Positions 25,047 through 35,667 of a stretch of DNA of 64,000 bases are shown one piece after another. A program made the position numbers and the translations under genes. This stretch comes from Jannaschia sp. CCS1 (GTDB lineage: Bacteria > Pseudomonadota > Alphaproteobacteria > Rhodobacterales > Rhodobacteraceae), in the NCBI RefSeq assembly GCF_000013565.1, contig NC_007802.1:2542001-2606000 (forward strand), read 5' to 3'. Each line of letters begins with the position of its first letter. Positions within the stretch are counted from its first letter, which is position 1. The notes under the pieces are model-generated. The model searched no databases. It was given only the letters and a program-made list of their open reading frames with translations, and was not told the origin of the DNA.

Positions 25047-28000
25047 ATGGCCAACGCAGAGACGTCGCACGACACGTCCCCACACCCCGCCAATGATCCG
25101 CCGTTTTTCGTGGGCATCGGATCGTCGGCCGGCGGGTTGGAGGCGGTGTCGACCCTGGCGCAGAACCTCTCGCCGGATGTGAACGCCGTCTATGTCCTGG
25201 CGCAGCATATGTCGCCCACCCACAAGAGCCTGTTGACCGCCCTGATCTCGCGTGAGACGCCTTTGCCGGTGGTGGAGCTGAAAGACGACACGACGCCTGT
25301 GGCGAACACGATTTTCATCACCCCGCCTAACACTGACGTGATCCTGGAAGACGGCAAACTGCGCCTTGTGGACCCGTCCGGCCACCCCGCCTCCCCCAAA
25401 CCCTCCGCCGACCGTCTGTTCAAGTCGTTGGCCCGCGAAGCCGGCGAGCATTGCGTGGGCGTCGTGCTGTCTGGCACCGGCAGCGATGGCAGCTACGGCG
25501 TCCAGGCCATCCGCGAGGCCGGCGGCATCACCATCGCCCAGGACGTCACGACCGCGAAATACGATGGCATGCCCCAATCGGCGACGGAGACGGGCTGCAT
25601 CGACCTGACCCTCTCGCCGGAACAGATCGGCGTGCATCTGTCAAAGATCCTCGCCAGCCCCCGGGATTTCGACCAGCTCCGCCGCCTTAATGAGCGTCCC
25701 AGCAAGATGTCGGACCTGTTCCAGATCCTTCTGGCACGCACCAATGTGGATTTCCGGGACTACAAGGAAAACACCGTGGCGCGGCGGATCAACCGGCGCA
25801 TGGCGGCCCTCGATATTGATGATTACGACAATTACGTCGCCTATTGCCGGACCTCAGGCGAAGAGGTGGAGGCGCTTTACCGCGATCTCCTGATCTCGGT
25901 CACGCGGTTCTTCCGCGATCAGAACCAGTTTGAACAGTTGCGCGCCGAATTCCAGCAGATGGTGGAAGGCAAGGATCTGGGTCAGCTGCGCATCTGGGTG
26001 GCGGGCTGTGCGACCGGGGAAGAGGTCTATTCCATCGCGATCATCCTGGCCGAAGCGATGGGCGGGATTGACCGGTTGAAAAAGTCGCGGGTGCAGATCT
26101 TTGCCACCGACATTGACGACCGCGCCCTGGAAGTGGCGCGGCGCGGCAGCTATCCGATCACCGCCGCCGCCGATATCCCAGATCAGTTCCTTGAGAAGTA
26201 TTTCAACGTCCTGGATGGCCGCATCGAAGTGGTGTCGGAACTGCGCGCCGTCACGCTCTTTTCCATGCACAACATCTTTCACGATCCACCCTTCCTGAAC
26301 GTGGATTTCGTCTCCATCCGCAACGTGATGATCTACTTCAACACGTCGCTGCAAAACCGCGTGCTGCACCGCATTCACTACGCTTTGAACGCTGACGGGA
26401 TGCTGTTTCTGGGCACGTCGGAGACGGTCGGCAACATGGAAAGCCTGTTCGAGATGCGCTCGGGCGGGGACAAGATCTTCTCCAAGCGTCGGATCAGCGG
26501 CGGCAATCCGCCCCGCTTTGAAATGGGCAATGCAGGCTATGGCCGCAAAGCGCCCCCGCAGCAGTATAGCTCCCGCGCTGAAACCAATGCCAACACCAAT
26601 TCCAACCGTCAGGTGCTCGACACCGGCATGTTCGACATGCTCGCGCGGTCCGTGGCGCCCAACGGCTTTATCGTGACCCGCGGCGGCGAAATGGTGCGTG
26701 TGTTCGGTGATATCTCTCACCTCACGCAACTGACGGAAAATGCCCCGCTTTGGATCGGCATCCGCAATCTGCGCAAACCTCTGGGGGATGAGATCCAGGG
26801 GCTGATCGCCACCGCGATGAAGACGAAAGAGCGGCGCGTGGGGCGCTGGCACGACATTTCCGGGCCCGATTTCAACCAGGCCCGCAGCGTCTGCTTCCCC
26901 CTGCCCGGCGTGGATACCGGCGAAGATCACCTTCTGGTGGCTTTGGAGACGCGCACCAAGGACGCCCAGATCGCCAAGGTCGAAACCCTCTCGGGCGATG
27001 AACAGCAAACCTATATCCGCCAGATGGAACTTGAGGTCGCCCAGACCCGCGAGGCCCTGCAACAGACCGTGGAAGAGCTGCAAACCACCAACGAAGAACT
27101 GCAATCCATCAACGAAGAGATGCAATCCACGAACGAGGAATTGCAGGCCACCAATGAGGAGCTGGAAACCTCCAACGAAGAGCTGCAATCCACCAACGAA
27201 GAGCTGATCACCGTGAACGAGGAATTGCAGGTCAATTCCGCCGAATTGCAGCGTGTCTCAACCGAACTGGCCGCGACGCTGGAGGTTGTGCCCTTCCCCG
27301 TTCTCGTGATCGACCAGGCGCTGATCGTCCGCCGCGCCTCGCAGGCGGCGATGTCGCAATTCAACATCGGTGACCTGCCGGCCACGGGCTTCCATCTGTC
27401 CCAATGCAGATTGCCCGACGAGATGTCGTCCCTCGCATCCATCTGCAACGAAGTGTTCAAGTTCCGCGCCGAACGCAGCGTCGTGTTCAACGATGGCCGC
27501 ACGGTCAAACAGTTGTCGGTCATGCCGTTCCGAAACCAGTCCGACGATGTCATGGGCGTGGTGGCGACGGTGGTGGATGATATCTCCACCGGTGAGGCCA
27601 TCGACCTGCTGCAACGCTTTGGAAACATTGGCCATTGGCAGCTGGACCTGACGTCGATGAAGATGTTCTGGTCCGACGAAATCTACACGATCCACGGGAT
27701 GGATCCCGACGACAAGATGCCGTCGCTGGAGGACGCCATCGGGTTCTACCACCCCGACGACCGCGCCGAAGTGCAACGCCTGGTGGAGCGCTGCATCGAG
27801 ACCGGAGAGCCGTATCAATTTACGCTGCGCCTGATCCGGGCCAACGGCCATACGGTCGTGGTGGAGGCAGCGGGCAGCCGGATCCTGAATGCCGAAGGAG
27901 AGCCCGCGCGCCTGATCGGGATTTTCCGCAACGTCACCGAACGCACCCATAAGGCCCATCTGATGGAGCAGATAGAAGAGATCCAGAGCGAGTTGGGCAT

Positions 28001-28316
28001 GGCCTTCTACTCCTACGATCTTATAAATGATCTCCCTTACTGGAGCTCAGGTCTTTACACGTTGTTAGGATATGACACGACCGATCGTCCCACCTCGGCC
28101 AAAGGTATGATCGACCTGTTCCACCATGACGACCGTGAACGCCTGCAAGCGCTGTGGGATAACGCGATTGAAACCTCTGAGCCCTATAGCTTCGAGGCCC
28201 GCCTGATCGGCGCCGAAGGGAAGATCCTGGAATGCGTCGGTGAGGGCAAGGCCGCCACGGATGACAACGGCGTCGCAACGCATATGTTTGGCCGGTTCCA
28301 GCTAACAAACTCTTGA
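25047..28316 (+). CDS. CheB-CheR-PAS fusion protein without a kinase domain
   Basis: 1089 residues. CheB methylesterase domain first, with catalytic Ser in GIGSSAGGLEA (about 26-27), His54 and Asp in LSGTGSDGSYG. CheR methyltransferase follows (VAGCATGEEVYSIAI, ATDIDDRALEVARRGSY, SIRNVMIYFN). A long coiled coil (about 655-740) contains eight consecutive heptads of the form EELQxxN, encoded by 21-bp near-repeats. Then come three PAS domains, and the protein ends in the third. Related proteins usually end in a histidine kinase or GGDEF domain; none is present, so output must go through another protein. GGGAG lies 8 bp upstream of the chosen ATG. No CheA, CheW or receptor gene is nearby, so this may modify receptors elsewhere or serve stress signalling. 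Confidence 0.9.
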   Translation: MANAETSHDTSPHPANDPPFFVGIGSSAGGLEAVSTLAQNLSPDVNAVYVLAQHMSPTHKSLLTALISRETPLPVVELKDDTTPVANTIFITPPNTDVILEDGKLRLVDPSGHPASPKPSADRLFKSLAREAGEHCVGVVLSGTGSDGSYGVQAIREAGGITIAQDVTTAKYDGMPQSATETGCIDLTLSPEQIGVHLSKILASPRDFDQLRRLNERPSKMSDLFQILLARTNVDFRDYKENTVARRINRRMAALDIDDYDNYVAYCRTSGEEVEALYRDLLISVTRFFRDQNQFEQLRAEFQQMVEGKDLGQLRIWVAGCATGEEVYSIAIILAEAMGGIDRLKKSRVQIFATDIDDRALEVARRGSYPITAAADIPDQFLEKYFNVLDGRIEVVSELRAVTLFSMHNIFHDPPFLNVDFVSIRNVMIYFNTSLQNRVLHRIHYALNADGMLFLGTSETVGNMESLFEMRSGGDKIFSKRRISGGNPPRFEMGNAGYGRKAPPQQYSSRAETNANTNSNRQVLDTGMFDMLARSVAPNGFIVTRGGEMVRVFGDISHLTQLTENAPLWIGIRNLRKPLGDEIQGLIATAMKTKERRVGRWHDISGPDFNQARSVCFPLPGVDTGEDHLLVALETRTKDAQIAKVETLSGDEQQTYIRQMELEVAQTREALQQTVEELQTTNEELQSINEEMQSTNEELQATNEELETSNEELQSTNEELITVNEELQVNSAELQRVSTELAATLEVVPFPVLVIDQALIVRRASQAAMSQFNIGDLPATGFHLSQCRLPDEMSSLASICNEVFKFRAERSVVFNDGRTVKQLSVMPFRNQSDDVMGVVATVVDDISTGEAIDLLQRFGNIGHWQLDLTSMKMFWSDEIYTIHGMDPDDKMPSLEDAIGFYHPDDRAEVQRLVERCIETGEPYQFTLRLIRANGHTVVVEAAGSRILNAEGEPARLIGIFRNVTERTHKAHLMEQIEEIQSELGMAFYSYDLINDLPYWSSGLYTLLGYDTTDRPTSAKGMIDLFHHDDRERLQALWDNAIETSEPYSFEARLIGAEGKILECVGEGKAATDDNGVATHMFGRFQLTNS

Positions 28317-28341
28317 TTCCTTTCATCGTTAAGAGTTTTTT
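28307..28341 (+). terminator. Intrinsic terminator after the CheB-CheR-PAS gene
   Basis: Stem AAACTCTT/AAGAGTTT around a 16-nt loop, followed by TTT. The stop codon lies at the stem-loop boundary. AT-rich compared with surroundings, it should separate transcription from the next gene. Confidence 0.65.
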
Positions 28342-28389
28342 AACGGGTATTGGCTACAATTTGACATGAATGCGAATACGGAGGATTCC

Positions 28390-29091
28390 ATGGCTCCGGC
28401 GGTCCAATACGCAGAAGGGCTTTCAATCACCCTGACAAACACCGCCCCGTCCGAACCCTGGACGGCGGTGTCTGTCGTTGTCACTCAGGCGGACCACAGG
28501 CATCGGATCACGTTTGTGGCCGAGCAACCTATGGAACTGGTTTTTTGTAAAGAAATTGTTGACGTGCTGCGGCCCATCCTCGCCAATTTCGCGGGCGCGG
28601 AGGCTGACAGCGTCTATTCCAACCCCGATCTTGAAATCGCACTGCCCGGCCTGTCGATGCGGCAATTGCGGGTGATTTACTCCAGCCATGGGGAAGACCC
28701 CTCGCGCGTGCTGATCCGGTTCGCGGCGTTCGTCGGCAACCCTCACCGGGCGCTTTTGCGCGATGACGGGTTTAGCCACCCGATGGATGCGCTGACCTCC
28801 AAAGTCTACCGGGACGCGCTTGATTGGGTCCTGATGCCCGCGCTCAACATCGTGACGGTCGATGAAACCAGCGGGTTCAACGCCGAAGACACCCATGATC
28901 TGGAAGATGCAATGGCGCATCTGCGCGAGTCGAAGGACCGGCTCTTGTTTCAGGTCGAACTGGTCAAGCGAGAGCTTGGACGGCTGGAAGCGCACACCTA
29001 TTCCCAGGCGCGCCCCCAGCCCGTTTTGCTGGCCGCAGAGCCCGAGCAGGAAGAGTTTCGGACCCTCCGGGTGATCCGGGAGATGGACTGA
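28390..29091 (+). CDS. Protein of unknown function
   Basis: 233 residues; no family recognised. Start chosen at the ATG 5 bp after a GGAGG site (28380-28384); an ATG 8 codons earlier is less likely. The N-terminal two-thirds is predicted alpha/beta without signal peptide or TM segments. The last 75 residues are helical and charged (EDTHDLEDAMAHLRESKDRLLFQVELVKRELGRLEAH), probably a coiled coil for oligomerisation. It lies 74 bp after the CheB-CheR-PAS gene behind a terminator, and ends 10 bp from the convergent 5-oxoprolinase gene. Confidence 0.7.
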   Translation: MAPAVQYAEGLSITLTNTAPSEPWTAVSVVVTQADHRHRITFVAEQPMELVFCKEIVDVLRPILANFAGAEADSVYSNPDLEIALPGLSMRQLRVIYSSHGEDPSRVLIRFAAFVGNPHRALLRDDGFSHPMDALTSKVYRDALDWVLMPALNIVTVDETSGFNAEDTHDLEDAMAHLRESKDRLLFQVELVKRELGRLEAHTYSQARPQPVLLAAEPEQEEFRTLRVIREMD

Positions 29092-29100
29092 CCCCACCGG

Positions 29101-32100
29101 CTATGGCGTGCCGTAGCCGCCTCCCCCCGGGGTGCGCAGGGTGAAGACGTCGCCCGGTGCAAGCTCAGCCTGATCATTGCCGCCTAGTTCGATAATCGTG
29201 CCATCCGCCCGGGTCACGAAATTCTCGCCCACACCGCCCGGCCCGCCGCCCGCCATTCCGTGGGGCGGCACCTCTCGGTGCGACGACAGCACCGTCACCG
29301 TCATTGCCTCGTTGAACCGCAGGCGCCGCGTGATCCCGTCACCGCCGCGCCAACGCCCCGCCCCGCCAGAGCCTTCGCGAACGGAAAATTCCTCAACCCG
29401 CACCGGGAACCGCGTCTCCAGCACCTCCGGATCGGTCATGCGCGTGTTGGTCATGTGGGAATGCACCGCAGAGGTCCCGTGGAACCCCTCCCCCGCGCCG
29501 GTTCCACCGCAGATCGTCTCGTAATTCTGGAAGCGGTCGTTGCCATAGACGAAGTTGTTCATCGTCCCCTGGCTGCCCGCAATCACCCCCAACGCGCCGT
29601 AGAGCGTATCGGCAATGGCTTGGCTGACCTCCGTATTGCCCGAGATCACGGCAGCGGGTGGCAGCGGGTTGATCATGGAGCCCTCGGGCACGATCAGGTT
29701 GAGCGGTTTCAGGCATCCCTCGTTCATCGGGATGTCACTGCCCACCAACGTGCGGAACACGTAAAGAACGACGGCCCGGCAAATCGCCAGCGGCGCGTTG
29801 TAGTTGAACTCCGACTGTGCGCTGGTGCCGGTGAAGTCCAGTGTTGCGGATCGCGTTGATTTATCGACAGAAATTTTGACTTGTAGCTGAGCACCATTGT
29901 CCAGCGGGTAGGTGAAGTCACTGTCTTTCAGGACGTCCAGCACGCGGCGGACGCTTTCTTCGGCATTGTCCTGAACATGGCCCATATAGGCGTGGATCGT
30001 CTCCAGCCCGAACTGCGCCGTGATCTTGCGTAGCTCCGTAGCGCCCGTTTCATTGGCGGCAATCTGCGCCGCCAGATCGGCCATGTTCTCCTCGATATTG
30101 CGGCAAGGGTATTGGCCGGATGCCAGAAGCGCGCGGGTTTCCGCATCGCGCAGGGTGCCTTCTTGCACAAGAAGGAAATTGTCGATGACGACGCCCTCCT
30201 CCTCGATCACCCGGCTGTCGGGCGGGGCGGAGCCGGGCGTCTTGCCGCCGATATCCGCGTGGTGCCCGCGCGAGGCGACGGTGTAGATGATCCGGTTGCC
30301 GCCCGCGTCGAACACAGGCGTGATGACGGTGACATCGGGCAGATGCGTGCCGCCGTTGAATGGGTTGTTCATCATGAAAACATCGCCCGGACGGATCTTG
30401 CCCGCGTTCAGGCGCAACACCGTGCGGACGCTTTCGGACATGGACCCGAGGTGGACAGGCACATGGGGCGCATTGGCCACCAGATCACCCGCCTCATCAA
30501 AGATCGCGCAGGAAAAATCCAGCCTTTCCTTGATGTTGACGGAATAGGCGGTATTGGCGAGCGTGGCCCCCATCTGCTCCGCGATGGACATGTAGAGGTT
30601 GTTGAACACCTCCAGCATCACGGGATCGACCTGGGTGCCGATGGCCTCCGCGCGCTCCAGCGGGGTGATGCGCTCCAGGATCAGGTTGCCGCCCGCGGCC
30701 ACCGTGGCGCGCCAGTCAGCCTCGATCATGTTGGTGCCGGTGGGCTCGGTCAGGATCGCGGGGCCGTCGACGGATTGCCCGACGGCCAGCGTCATGCGGT
30801 CCACCAGCGGCACGTCCCGCCACGCCCCGTCCGACACACAGCGCACCGAAACGTCCCAGCCCGCGCGCGCGACCGGATCGGGCAGCGACACCCCCTCCCC
30901 CGTCTCGCCGACCGCCTCGGCCACCAGCACGTCCAGCAGCAGGTCCGAAATATCCGGCGCGAAGCCGAAGCGTTGTTTGTGGGCGGTCACGAACGCCTCG
31001 GTCATCGCGTCCGCCGTCCCGAACGGTACCGACAGGCTTTGCTGCGCGCCGCGCGGGCGGATATGCGCGCTTTGCACCACATGGATATCCGCCTCGGGCA
31101 CGCCTTGTGCCACCACATCCGCGCGGGCTGTCGCGGCCAGGGCCCCCATCGCCGCGCCCGCATCCTCGGCAATCGACGCGCCCAACTGCTGCTCTTTCAT
31201 CACCCGGATATCGGCCAGGCCCATCCCAAACGCTGACAGAACCCCCGCAAACGGATGGATGAAAATCCGTTCCATTCCAAGGGCATCGGCCACCAGACAG
31301 GCATGTTGCCCCCCGGCCCCGCCAAAGCAATTCATCGTGTACCGCGTCACGTCATAGCCGCGCTGGACGGAGATCTTCTTGATCGCATTGGCCATATTCT
31401 CCACCGCGATGCGCAAAAACCCCTCCGCCAGATCCTCCACCGGCCTGTCAAATCCGATCTCGGCGCGCAACGCCTCAAACGTCTCCCGCACCACGTCCAC
31501 ATCCAACGGCTGATCCGCCCCCGGCCCGAAGACCGCCGGGAAATGCGCCGGTTGCAGCTTGCCCAACAGCACGTTGCAATCGGTCACCGTCAACGGCCCG
31601 CCGCGTCGGTAGGCCGCCGGGCCGGGGTTCGCGCCCGCGCTCTCCGGGCCCACCTGCATCCGGCCATCGCGATACGACAGGATCGACCCGCCCCCCGCCG
31701 CGACCGTGTGGATCGACATCATCGGCGCACGCATCCGCACGCCCGCGACCTCCGTCTCGAAGGACCGCTCGAATTCGCCCGCATAGTGGCAGACATCGGT
31801 CGACGTGCCGCCCATGTCGAAGCCGATCAGCCGGTCATAGCCCAGTTCGGACGCCGTGCGCACCATGCCCACGACGCCCCCCGCAGGCCCCGACAGGATC
31901 GCGTCGCGGCCATGGAATTTGGACGCATCGGTCAGCCCGCCATTGGATTGCATGAACATCAGCCGCGCATCCGCGGCCAGTGCGCCGGCCACCTGGTCCA
32001 CGTAACGCCTTAAGATCGGGGACAAATACGCGTCCACCACCGCCGTGTCCCCGCGCCCGACCAGCTTGATCAACGGACTTGCTTCATGGCTCAACGACAC

Positions 32101-32658
32101 CTGCGTGAAGCCGACCTCCCGCGCGATCTCTCCCAGCCGCGCCTCGTGATCCGAAAACCGATACGAATGCATCAGCGCAATCGCGACAGACCGATACCCG
32201 TCCGCAAACGCCCGCTCCAGATCGCCCCGGGCGCGCGCCTCATTCAACGGCACGATGACCGCCCCGTCCGCCGCCAGCCGCTCCTCCACCTCCACCGCAT
32301 CGCCGTAGAGCAGCTCCGGCAGCGCGATATTCAGTTCAAACAGCCGGGGCCGGTTCTGGTAGCCGATGCGCAGCAGGTCCCGCTGCCCGGCGGTGATCAG
32401 CAACAGCGTCCGCTCGCCCTTCCGCTCCAGCAGCGCGTTAGTGGCCACCGTGGTGCCCATCTTCACCGCGCCCACGACGCCCTCGGGGAAGGCCTCCTCC
32501 GCCTCCAACCCCAGCAATTCGCGGATGCCGTGGACGGCGGCGTCGGGATAGACTTCGGGGTTTTCCGACAGCAATTTGTGCGTCCGCAACGCGCCCTCCG
32601 GCGTCTTGGCCACGATGTCGGTGAAGGTGCCCCCACGGTCGACCCAGAATTGCCACAT
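29101..32658 (-). CDS. Fused hydantoinase A/B, 5-oxoprolinase type
   Basis: 1185 residues. The N-terminal HyuA-like ATPase half (about 1-690) starts [17 protein letters not shown] and contains the [14 protein letters not shown] phosphate-binding motif. The C-terminal HyuB half (about 695-1185) has [30 protein letters not shown] and the glycine-rich end [11 protein letters not shown]. The fused form corresponds to ATP-dependent 5-oxoprolinase (OplAH), which opens 5-oxoproline to glutamate. The neighbouring D-glutamate cyclase-family gene and TRAP transporter support that substrate; N-methylhydantoin hydrolysis is an alternative for this family. GGAGGAG precedes the ATG at 32658. Confidence 0.9.
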   Translation of the reverse strand: MWQFWVDRGGTFTDIVAKTPEGALRTHKLLSENPEVYPDAAVHGIRELLGLEAEEAFPEGVVGAVKMGTTVATNALLERKGERTLLLITAGQRDLLRIGYQNRPRLFELNIALPELLYGDAVEVEERLAADGAVIVPLNEARARGDLERAFADGYRSVAIALMHSYRFSDHEARLGEIAREVGFTQVSLSHEASPLIKLVGRGDTAVVDAYLSPILRRYVDQVAGALAADARLMFMQSNGGLTDASKFHGRDAILSGPAGGVVGMVRTASELGYDRLIGFDMGGTSTDVCHYAGEFERSFETEVAGVRMRAPMMSIHTVAAGGGSILSYRDGRMQVGPESAGANPGPAAYRRGGPLTVTDCNVLLGKLQPAHFPAVFGPGADQPLDVDVVRETFEALRAEIGFDRPVEDLAEGFLRIAVENMANAIKKISVQRGYDVTRYTMNCFGGAGGQHACLVADALGMERIFIHPFAGVLSAFGMGLADIRVMKEQQLGASIAEDAGAAMGALAATARADVVAQGVPEADIHVVQSAHIRPRGAQQSLSVPFGTADAMTEAFVTAHKQRFGFAPDISDLLLDVLVAEAVGETGEGVSLPDPVARAGWDVSVRCVSDGAWRDVPLVDRMTLAVGQSVDGPAILTEPTGTNMIEADWRATVAAGGNLILERITPLERAEAIGTQVDPVMLEVFNNLYMSIAEQMGATLANTAYSVNIKERLDFSCAIFDEAGDLVANAPHVPVHLGSMSESVRTVLRLNAGKIRPGDVFMMNNPFNGGTHLPDVTVITPVFDAGGNRIIYTVASRGHHADIGGKTPGSAPPDSRVIEEEGVVIDNFLLVQEGTLRDAETRALLASGQYPCRNIEENMADLAAQIAANETGATELRKITAQFGLETIHAYMGHVQDNAEESVRRVLDVLKDSDFTYPLDNGAQLQVKISVDKSTRSATLDFTGTSAQSEFNYNAPLAICRAVVLYVFRTLVGSDIPMNEGCLKPLNLIVPEGSMINPLPPAAVISGNTEVSQAIADTLYGALGVIAGSQGTMNNFVYGNDRFQNYETICGGTGAGEGFHGTSAVHSHMTNTRMTDPEVLETRFPVRVEEFSVREGSGGAGRWRGGDGITRRLRFNEAMTVTVLSSHREVPPHGMAGGGPGGVGENFVTRADGTIIELGGNDQAELAPGDVFTLRTPGGGGYGTP

Positions 32659-32726
32659 GTCGCATCTCCTCCATTCGCGGGCGGCCCGCAAGCCCCGCAA
32701 CCCGTCATTAAAGTCTTGAAATCAGT

Positions 32727-34010
32727 CTATTGCAGGACGCCCGGCAACCACAGCGCCAGCCCGGGGAAGGCGATCAGCGCGAACGCCATGGCCAGCATCA
32801 CCAGCGCAAAGGGGATCGCCCCCAGCATCACCTCGTTGAGCGACCCCGATTTCCGCGCCCCCTGCACCACATAGAGGTTCAGCCCGACCGGCGGCGTGAT
32901 CAGCGCCATCTCGATCAGCACGATCATCAGGATGCCGAACCAGATCGCGTCATAGCCCTGCGCCAGCACCATCGGCACGATGATCGGGATCGTCACCACC
33001 ATCAGCGACAGGGTTTCAATGAAGAACCCCAGCACGATGTAAAGCACCACGACCGCCATGATGAAGCCGAACGGCCCAAGGCCCAGACCTTCCATGAAGT
33101 CGGTCAATTCGCGGCCCAATCCGGCAGAGGCCAGCGTGAAGTTCAGGAACGACGCGCCGATGATGATCAGCATGATCATGCAGGTGATCTTGATCGTGCC
33201 CAAAAGCGCGTCGCGCATCATTGGCAGGGACATGCCACCCGCCGCCGTGGCGATGACCAGCGCGCCTGCGACCCCCACGGCGGCGGCCTCCGTCGGGGTG
33301 GCCCATCCGGCGTATATGGACCCGACGATCAGCCCGAACAGGATCAGGATCGGCAGCAGATCCACCAGCGCGCGCAACATTTGCGGGAACGGAAACGTGC
33401 GGCGGGTGCCGCCCAATTCGGGCCGGATCAGGCAGATGATGGCGGCCACGGCCATGAAGGCGCACGCCAGCAGGATGCCGGGGATCAGGCCCGCGAGGAA
33501 CAATTGCGGGATCGAGGATTGGGTGAGGAACCCGAAGACGATCAGGTTGATCGATGGCGGGATCATGATGCCCAACGTGCCGCCCGCCGCGATGGCGCCG
33601 GAGAAGAGTTTCGGGTCATAGCCGAGCTTTTCGGCCTGCGGCATGGCGACGGTGGCCACGGTCGCAGCAGTCGCAACGGAGGACCCGGAGGTGGCCGAAA
33701 ACATCGTCGCCGTGGCGACGTTGGCGTGGACCAACCCGCCCGGCAGCCAGCTGACCCAGCGGTCAAGTGCTGCATAGGTTTTGGTCGCCACGCCGGAGCG
33801 GACGAGGACCTCGCCGAGCAACACGAAGAACGGGATCGCGATCAGCGTGGCGGAGTTCGATGCGGTCCAGACCATGTTGCCCAGAGCGCGTGACAGCGGG
33901 AAGTTGGAGAAGAACTGGTCGACGCCAAACCCCAGCAAAAACAGGACGATACCAACCGGGATCGACAGGGCCAGCAGGCCAAGGAGGCCGACAGAGATAT
34001 AGGTGACCAT
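32727..34010 (-). CDS. dctM: TRAP transporter large permease
   Basis: 427 residues, 12 or so TM helices, DctM family (TSGSSVATAATVATVAMPQAEKLGYDPKLFSGAIAAGGTLGIMIPPS is the family signature region). It is the sodium-coupled transport channel of the TRAP system encoded here. The start at 34010 overlaps the dctQ stop (TGATG). Name denotes the transporter family, not C4-dicarboxylate specificity. Confidence 0.95.
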   Translation of the reverse strand: MVTYISVGLLGLLALSIPVGIVLFLLGFGVDQFFSNFPLSRALGNMVWTASNSATLIAIPFFVLLGEVLVRSGVATKTYAALDRWVSWLPGGLVHANVATATMFSATSGSSVATAATVATVAMPQAEKLGYDPKLFSGAIAAGGTLGIMIPPSINLIVFGFLTQSSIPQLFLAGLIPGILLACAFMAVAAIICLIRPELGGTRRTFPFPQMLRALVDLLPILILFGLIVGSIYAGWATPTEAAAVGVAGALVIATAAGGMSLPMMRDALLGTIKITCMIMLIIIGASFLNFTLASAGLGRELTDFMEGLGLGPFGFIMAVVVLYIVLGFFIETLSLMVVTIPIIVPMVLAQGYDAIWFGILMIVLIEMALITPPVGLNLYVVQGARKSGSLNEVMLGAIPFALVMLAMAFALIAFPGLALWLPGVLQ

Positions 34011-34555
34011 CAGAGGCTGTCCTGTTCTGCGAAGGCGCCCACGAAGGGCTCGGTTTCGGCGAATCTGCCTTTGACGATAAGGCTGAGCGCGCAGAGCGTG
34101 ACCAGGCACGACATGATCGCGAACCAGACCCAGCCCGCAAACCACGGCGCTTGCACCCAGATCAGCGGCGTTTCCAGCGGCGTGTTGGCGCGGCTGCCGT
34201 TGGTGATCGCGCGCTCCACCACCGGCCAGGCCTTGATCGCGATCGCCACGACGACGCCCGACATGGCGATCATCGCCAGCAGATCGAACAGGGCTTTCGC
34301 CGTGGTGCCGGTCCGCGTGCGGACAAGGTCGATCCGCACGTGCCCCAGCTCCAACAGGGCGTAGGACATGCCCCAGGCCGTCGCCAGCGCCATGGTGTAG
34401 CCCGCAATCTCATCGGTGCCGCCGAAGCCCTCGCCAAACTGGCGCATGACGATGTCGAGGACGACGAAAGCTGCGACGCCCAGTAGGCCCACGCCCACGA
34501 TCAGGGCGATGATGCGGTTGAGCCGGCGCAGGCGGTCGATGAGAACGAGTTCCAT
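34010..34555 (-). CDS. dctQ: TRAP transporter small permease
   Basis: 181 residues with four TM helices (for example LNRIIALIVGVGLLGVAAFVVLDIVMRQFG). The pattern of the DctQ family is seen in GGTDEIAGYTMALATAWGMSYALLELGHVRIDLV. It partners DctM in the membrane and is separated from dctP by a perfect palindrome, which may lower its expression relative to the binding protein. Confidence 0.93.
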   Translation of the reverse strand: MELVLIDRLRRLNRIIALIVGVGLLGVAAFVVLDIVMRQFGEGFGGTDEIAGYTMALATAWGMSYALLELGHVRIDLVRTRTGTTAKALFDLLAMIAMSGVVVAIAIKAWPVVERAITNGSRANTPLETPLIWVQAPWFAGWVWFAIMSCLVTLCALSLIVKGRFAETEPFVGAFAEQDSL

Positions 34556-34583
34556 GAATATACTTTCTGGTCAGTGGGTTACA

Positions 34584-34607
34584 TGGGTGCTCAAGCTTGA
34601 GCACCCA
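34584..34607 (-). terminator. 24-bp perfect palindrome between dctP and dctQ
   Basis: Arms TGGGTGCTCAAG and CTTGAGCACCCA. Hairpins in this place in binding-protein operons commonly cause partial termination or protect the upstream mRNA, giving more binding protein than permease. No T-run follows, which fits a partial effect. Confidence 0.6.
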
Positions 34608-34621
34608 CGCAAATTGTCGAT

Positions 34622-35647
34622 TTACTCGATGGTGACGCCCACGACCTGGCCCACCGAGGCGTTCCACCGCTCGGCCCAATCACCGCCCGCCCGCTCGGCC
34701 CAATCGGGCAGCACGGTGGAGGTCAGAACGTCCCGCGCCCGGGCGAAATCTTCGTCCGAGACCTCCACCAGCGTCATGTCCCGCGCATCACCCGCCGGGC
34801 AGTCGCCATTGCCCGTCAGGCAGGCGATATCATTGACCAGCGCGTCCTGCGCCGACGCCCAGGCCGGGTCCTCAAAGCCGCTGACAATCTGGTCCTGGAG
34901 CGTCGCCTGCGCCTCGGCGCTGAGCCCGTTCCAGGTATCAAGGTTCATCGCCGTCACGACGCTGTCCCACCCCCCGAGCGGGATCGGCAGAAGGTGCGTG
35001 GAGACCTCCCACCACCCCGCGGAATAGCCGGACCCCGCCCCGGTGACCGCACAATCCACGACGCCGTTCTGCAACGCACCCGGCACTTCCGAGAAGGACA
35101 CGTTCACGCCTTCCGCCCCGAGGGCCTCCAGCAGCAGCGCGGTCATCCGGCCAGAGGCGCGGATCTGAAGGCCTTCCAGGTCCTCCAAGCCGCCGATTTC
35201 CGCGTTACAGAACACGACCTGCGGCGGGTACGGCGCAATCGCCAGCACTTCCGCGTTGAACCGATCCCGGAAGATATCGCTGACCATCGGGCGGGCCGCA
35301 TCGACCATCGCGCGCGCCTCATCGGCGGTCAGCGCCAGCAGCGGCACGTCCAACCCTTCCAGCTCCGGCGCGTCCCCTACGGCATAGTCACCGACGGTCA
35401 TCGCGACGTCATAGACCCCCTGACCCAGAAGCGGATAGATCTCCGACAGGCCCAGGCCCATCTGGTTGTGGGTGGTCAGTTCCACATTGAAATCCCCGGC
35501 GGCGGGCAGTGTTTCAGTCCAGAACGGCGCTTCGTACTGGCCGTGGAGCGGCAGGCCGGACCAGCTGCCGACAACGGACAGATCCTGGGCGTGGGCGGCA
35601 CCGGCAAGCGCGGTGGAGGCCGCGAGGATGCTCGTGAGATATTTCAT
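34622..35647 (-). CDS. dctP: TRAP transporter substrate-binding protein
   Basis: 341 residues with a signal peptide (MKYLTSILAASTALAGAAHA, cleavage before QDLSVVG). The DctP-family fold contains FCNAEIGGLEDLEGLQIRASGRM, which includes the arginine that usually salt-bridges the ligand carboxylate. That agrees with a carboxylated ligand such as 5-oxoproline or glutamate, as suggested by the neighbouring enzymes. AAGGAG precedes the ATG. Confidence 0.93.
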   Translation of the reverse strand: MKYLTSILAASTALAGAAHAQDLSVVGSWSGLPLHGQYEAPFWTETLPAAGDFNVELTTHNQMGLGLSEIYPLLGQGVYDVAMTVGDYAVGDAPELEGLDVPLLALTADEARAMVDAARPMVSDIFRDRFNAEVLAIAPYPPQVVFCNAEIGGLEDLEGLQIRASGRMTALLLEALGAEGVNVSFSEVPGALQNGVVDCAVTGAGSGYSAGWWEVSTHLLPIPLGGWDSVVTAMNLDTWNGLSAEAQATLQDQIVSGFEDPAWASAQDALVNDIACLTGNGDCPAGDARDMTLVEVSDEDFARARDVLTSTVLPDWAERAGGDWAERWNASVGQVVGVTIE

Positions 35648-35667
35648 GGTCTTCTCCTTGTTGGGTT

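Noticed and set aside
27070-27245. Tandem 21-bp repeats resembling a CRISPR or minisatellite
   Set aside because: They are in-frame codons for EELQxxN heptads of the coiled coil in the CheB-CheR-PAS protein, a common feature of the family.
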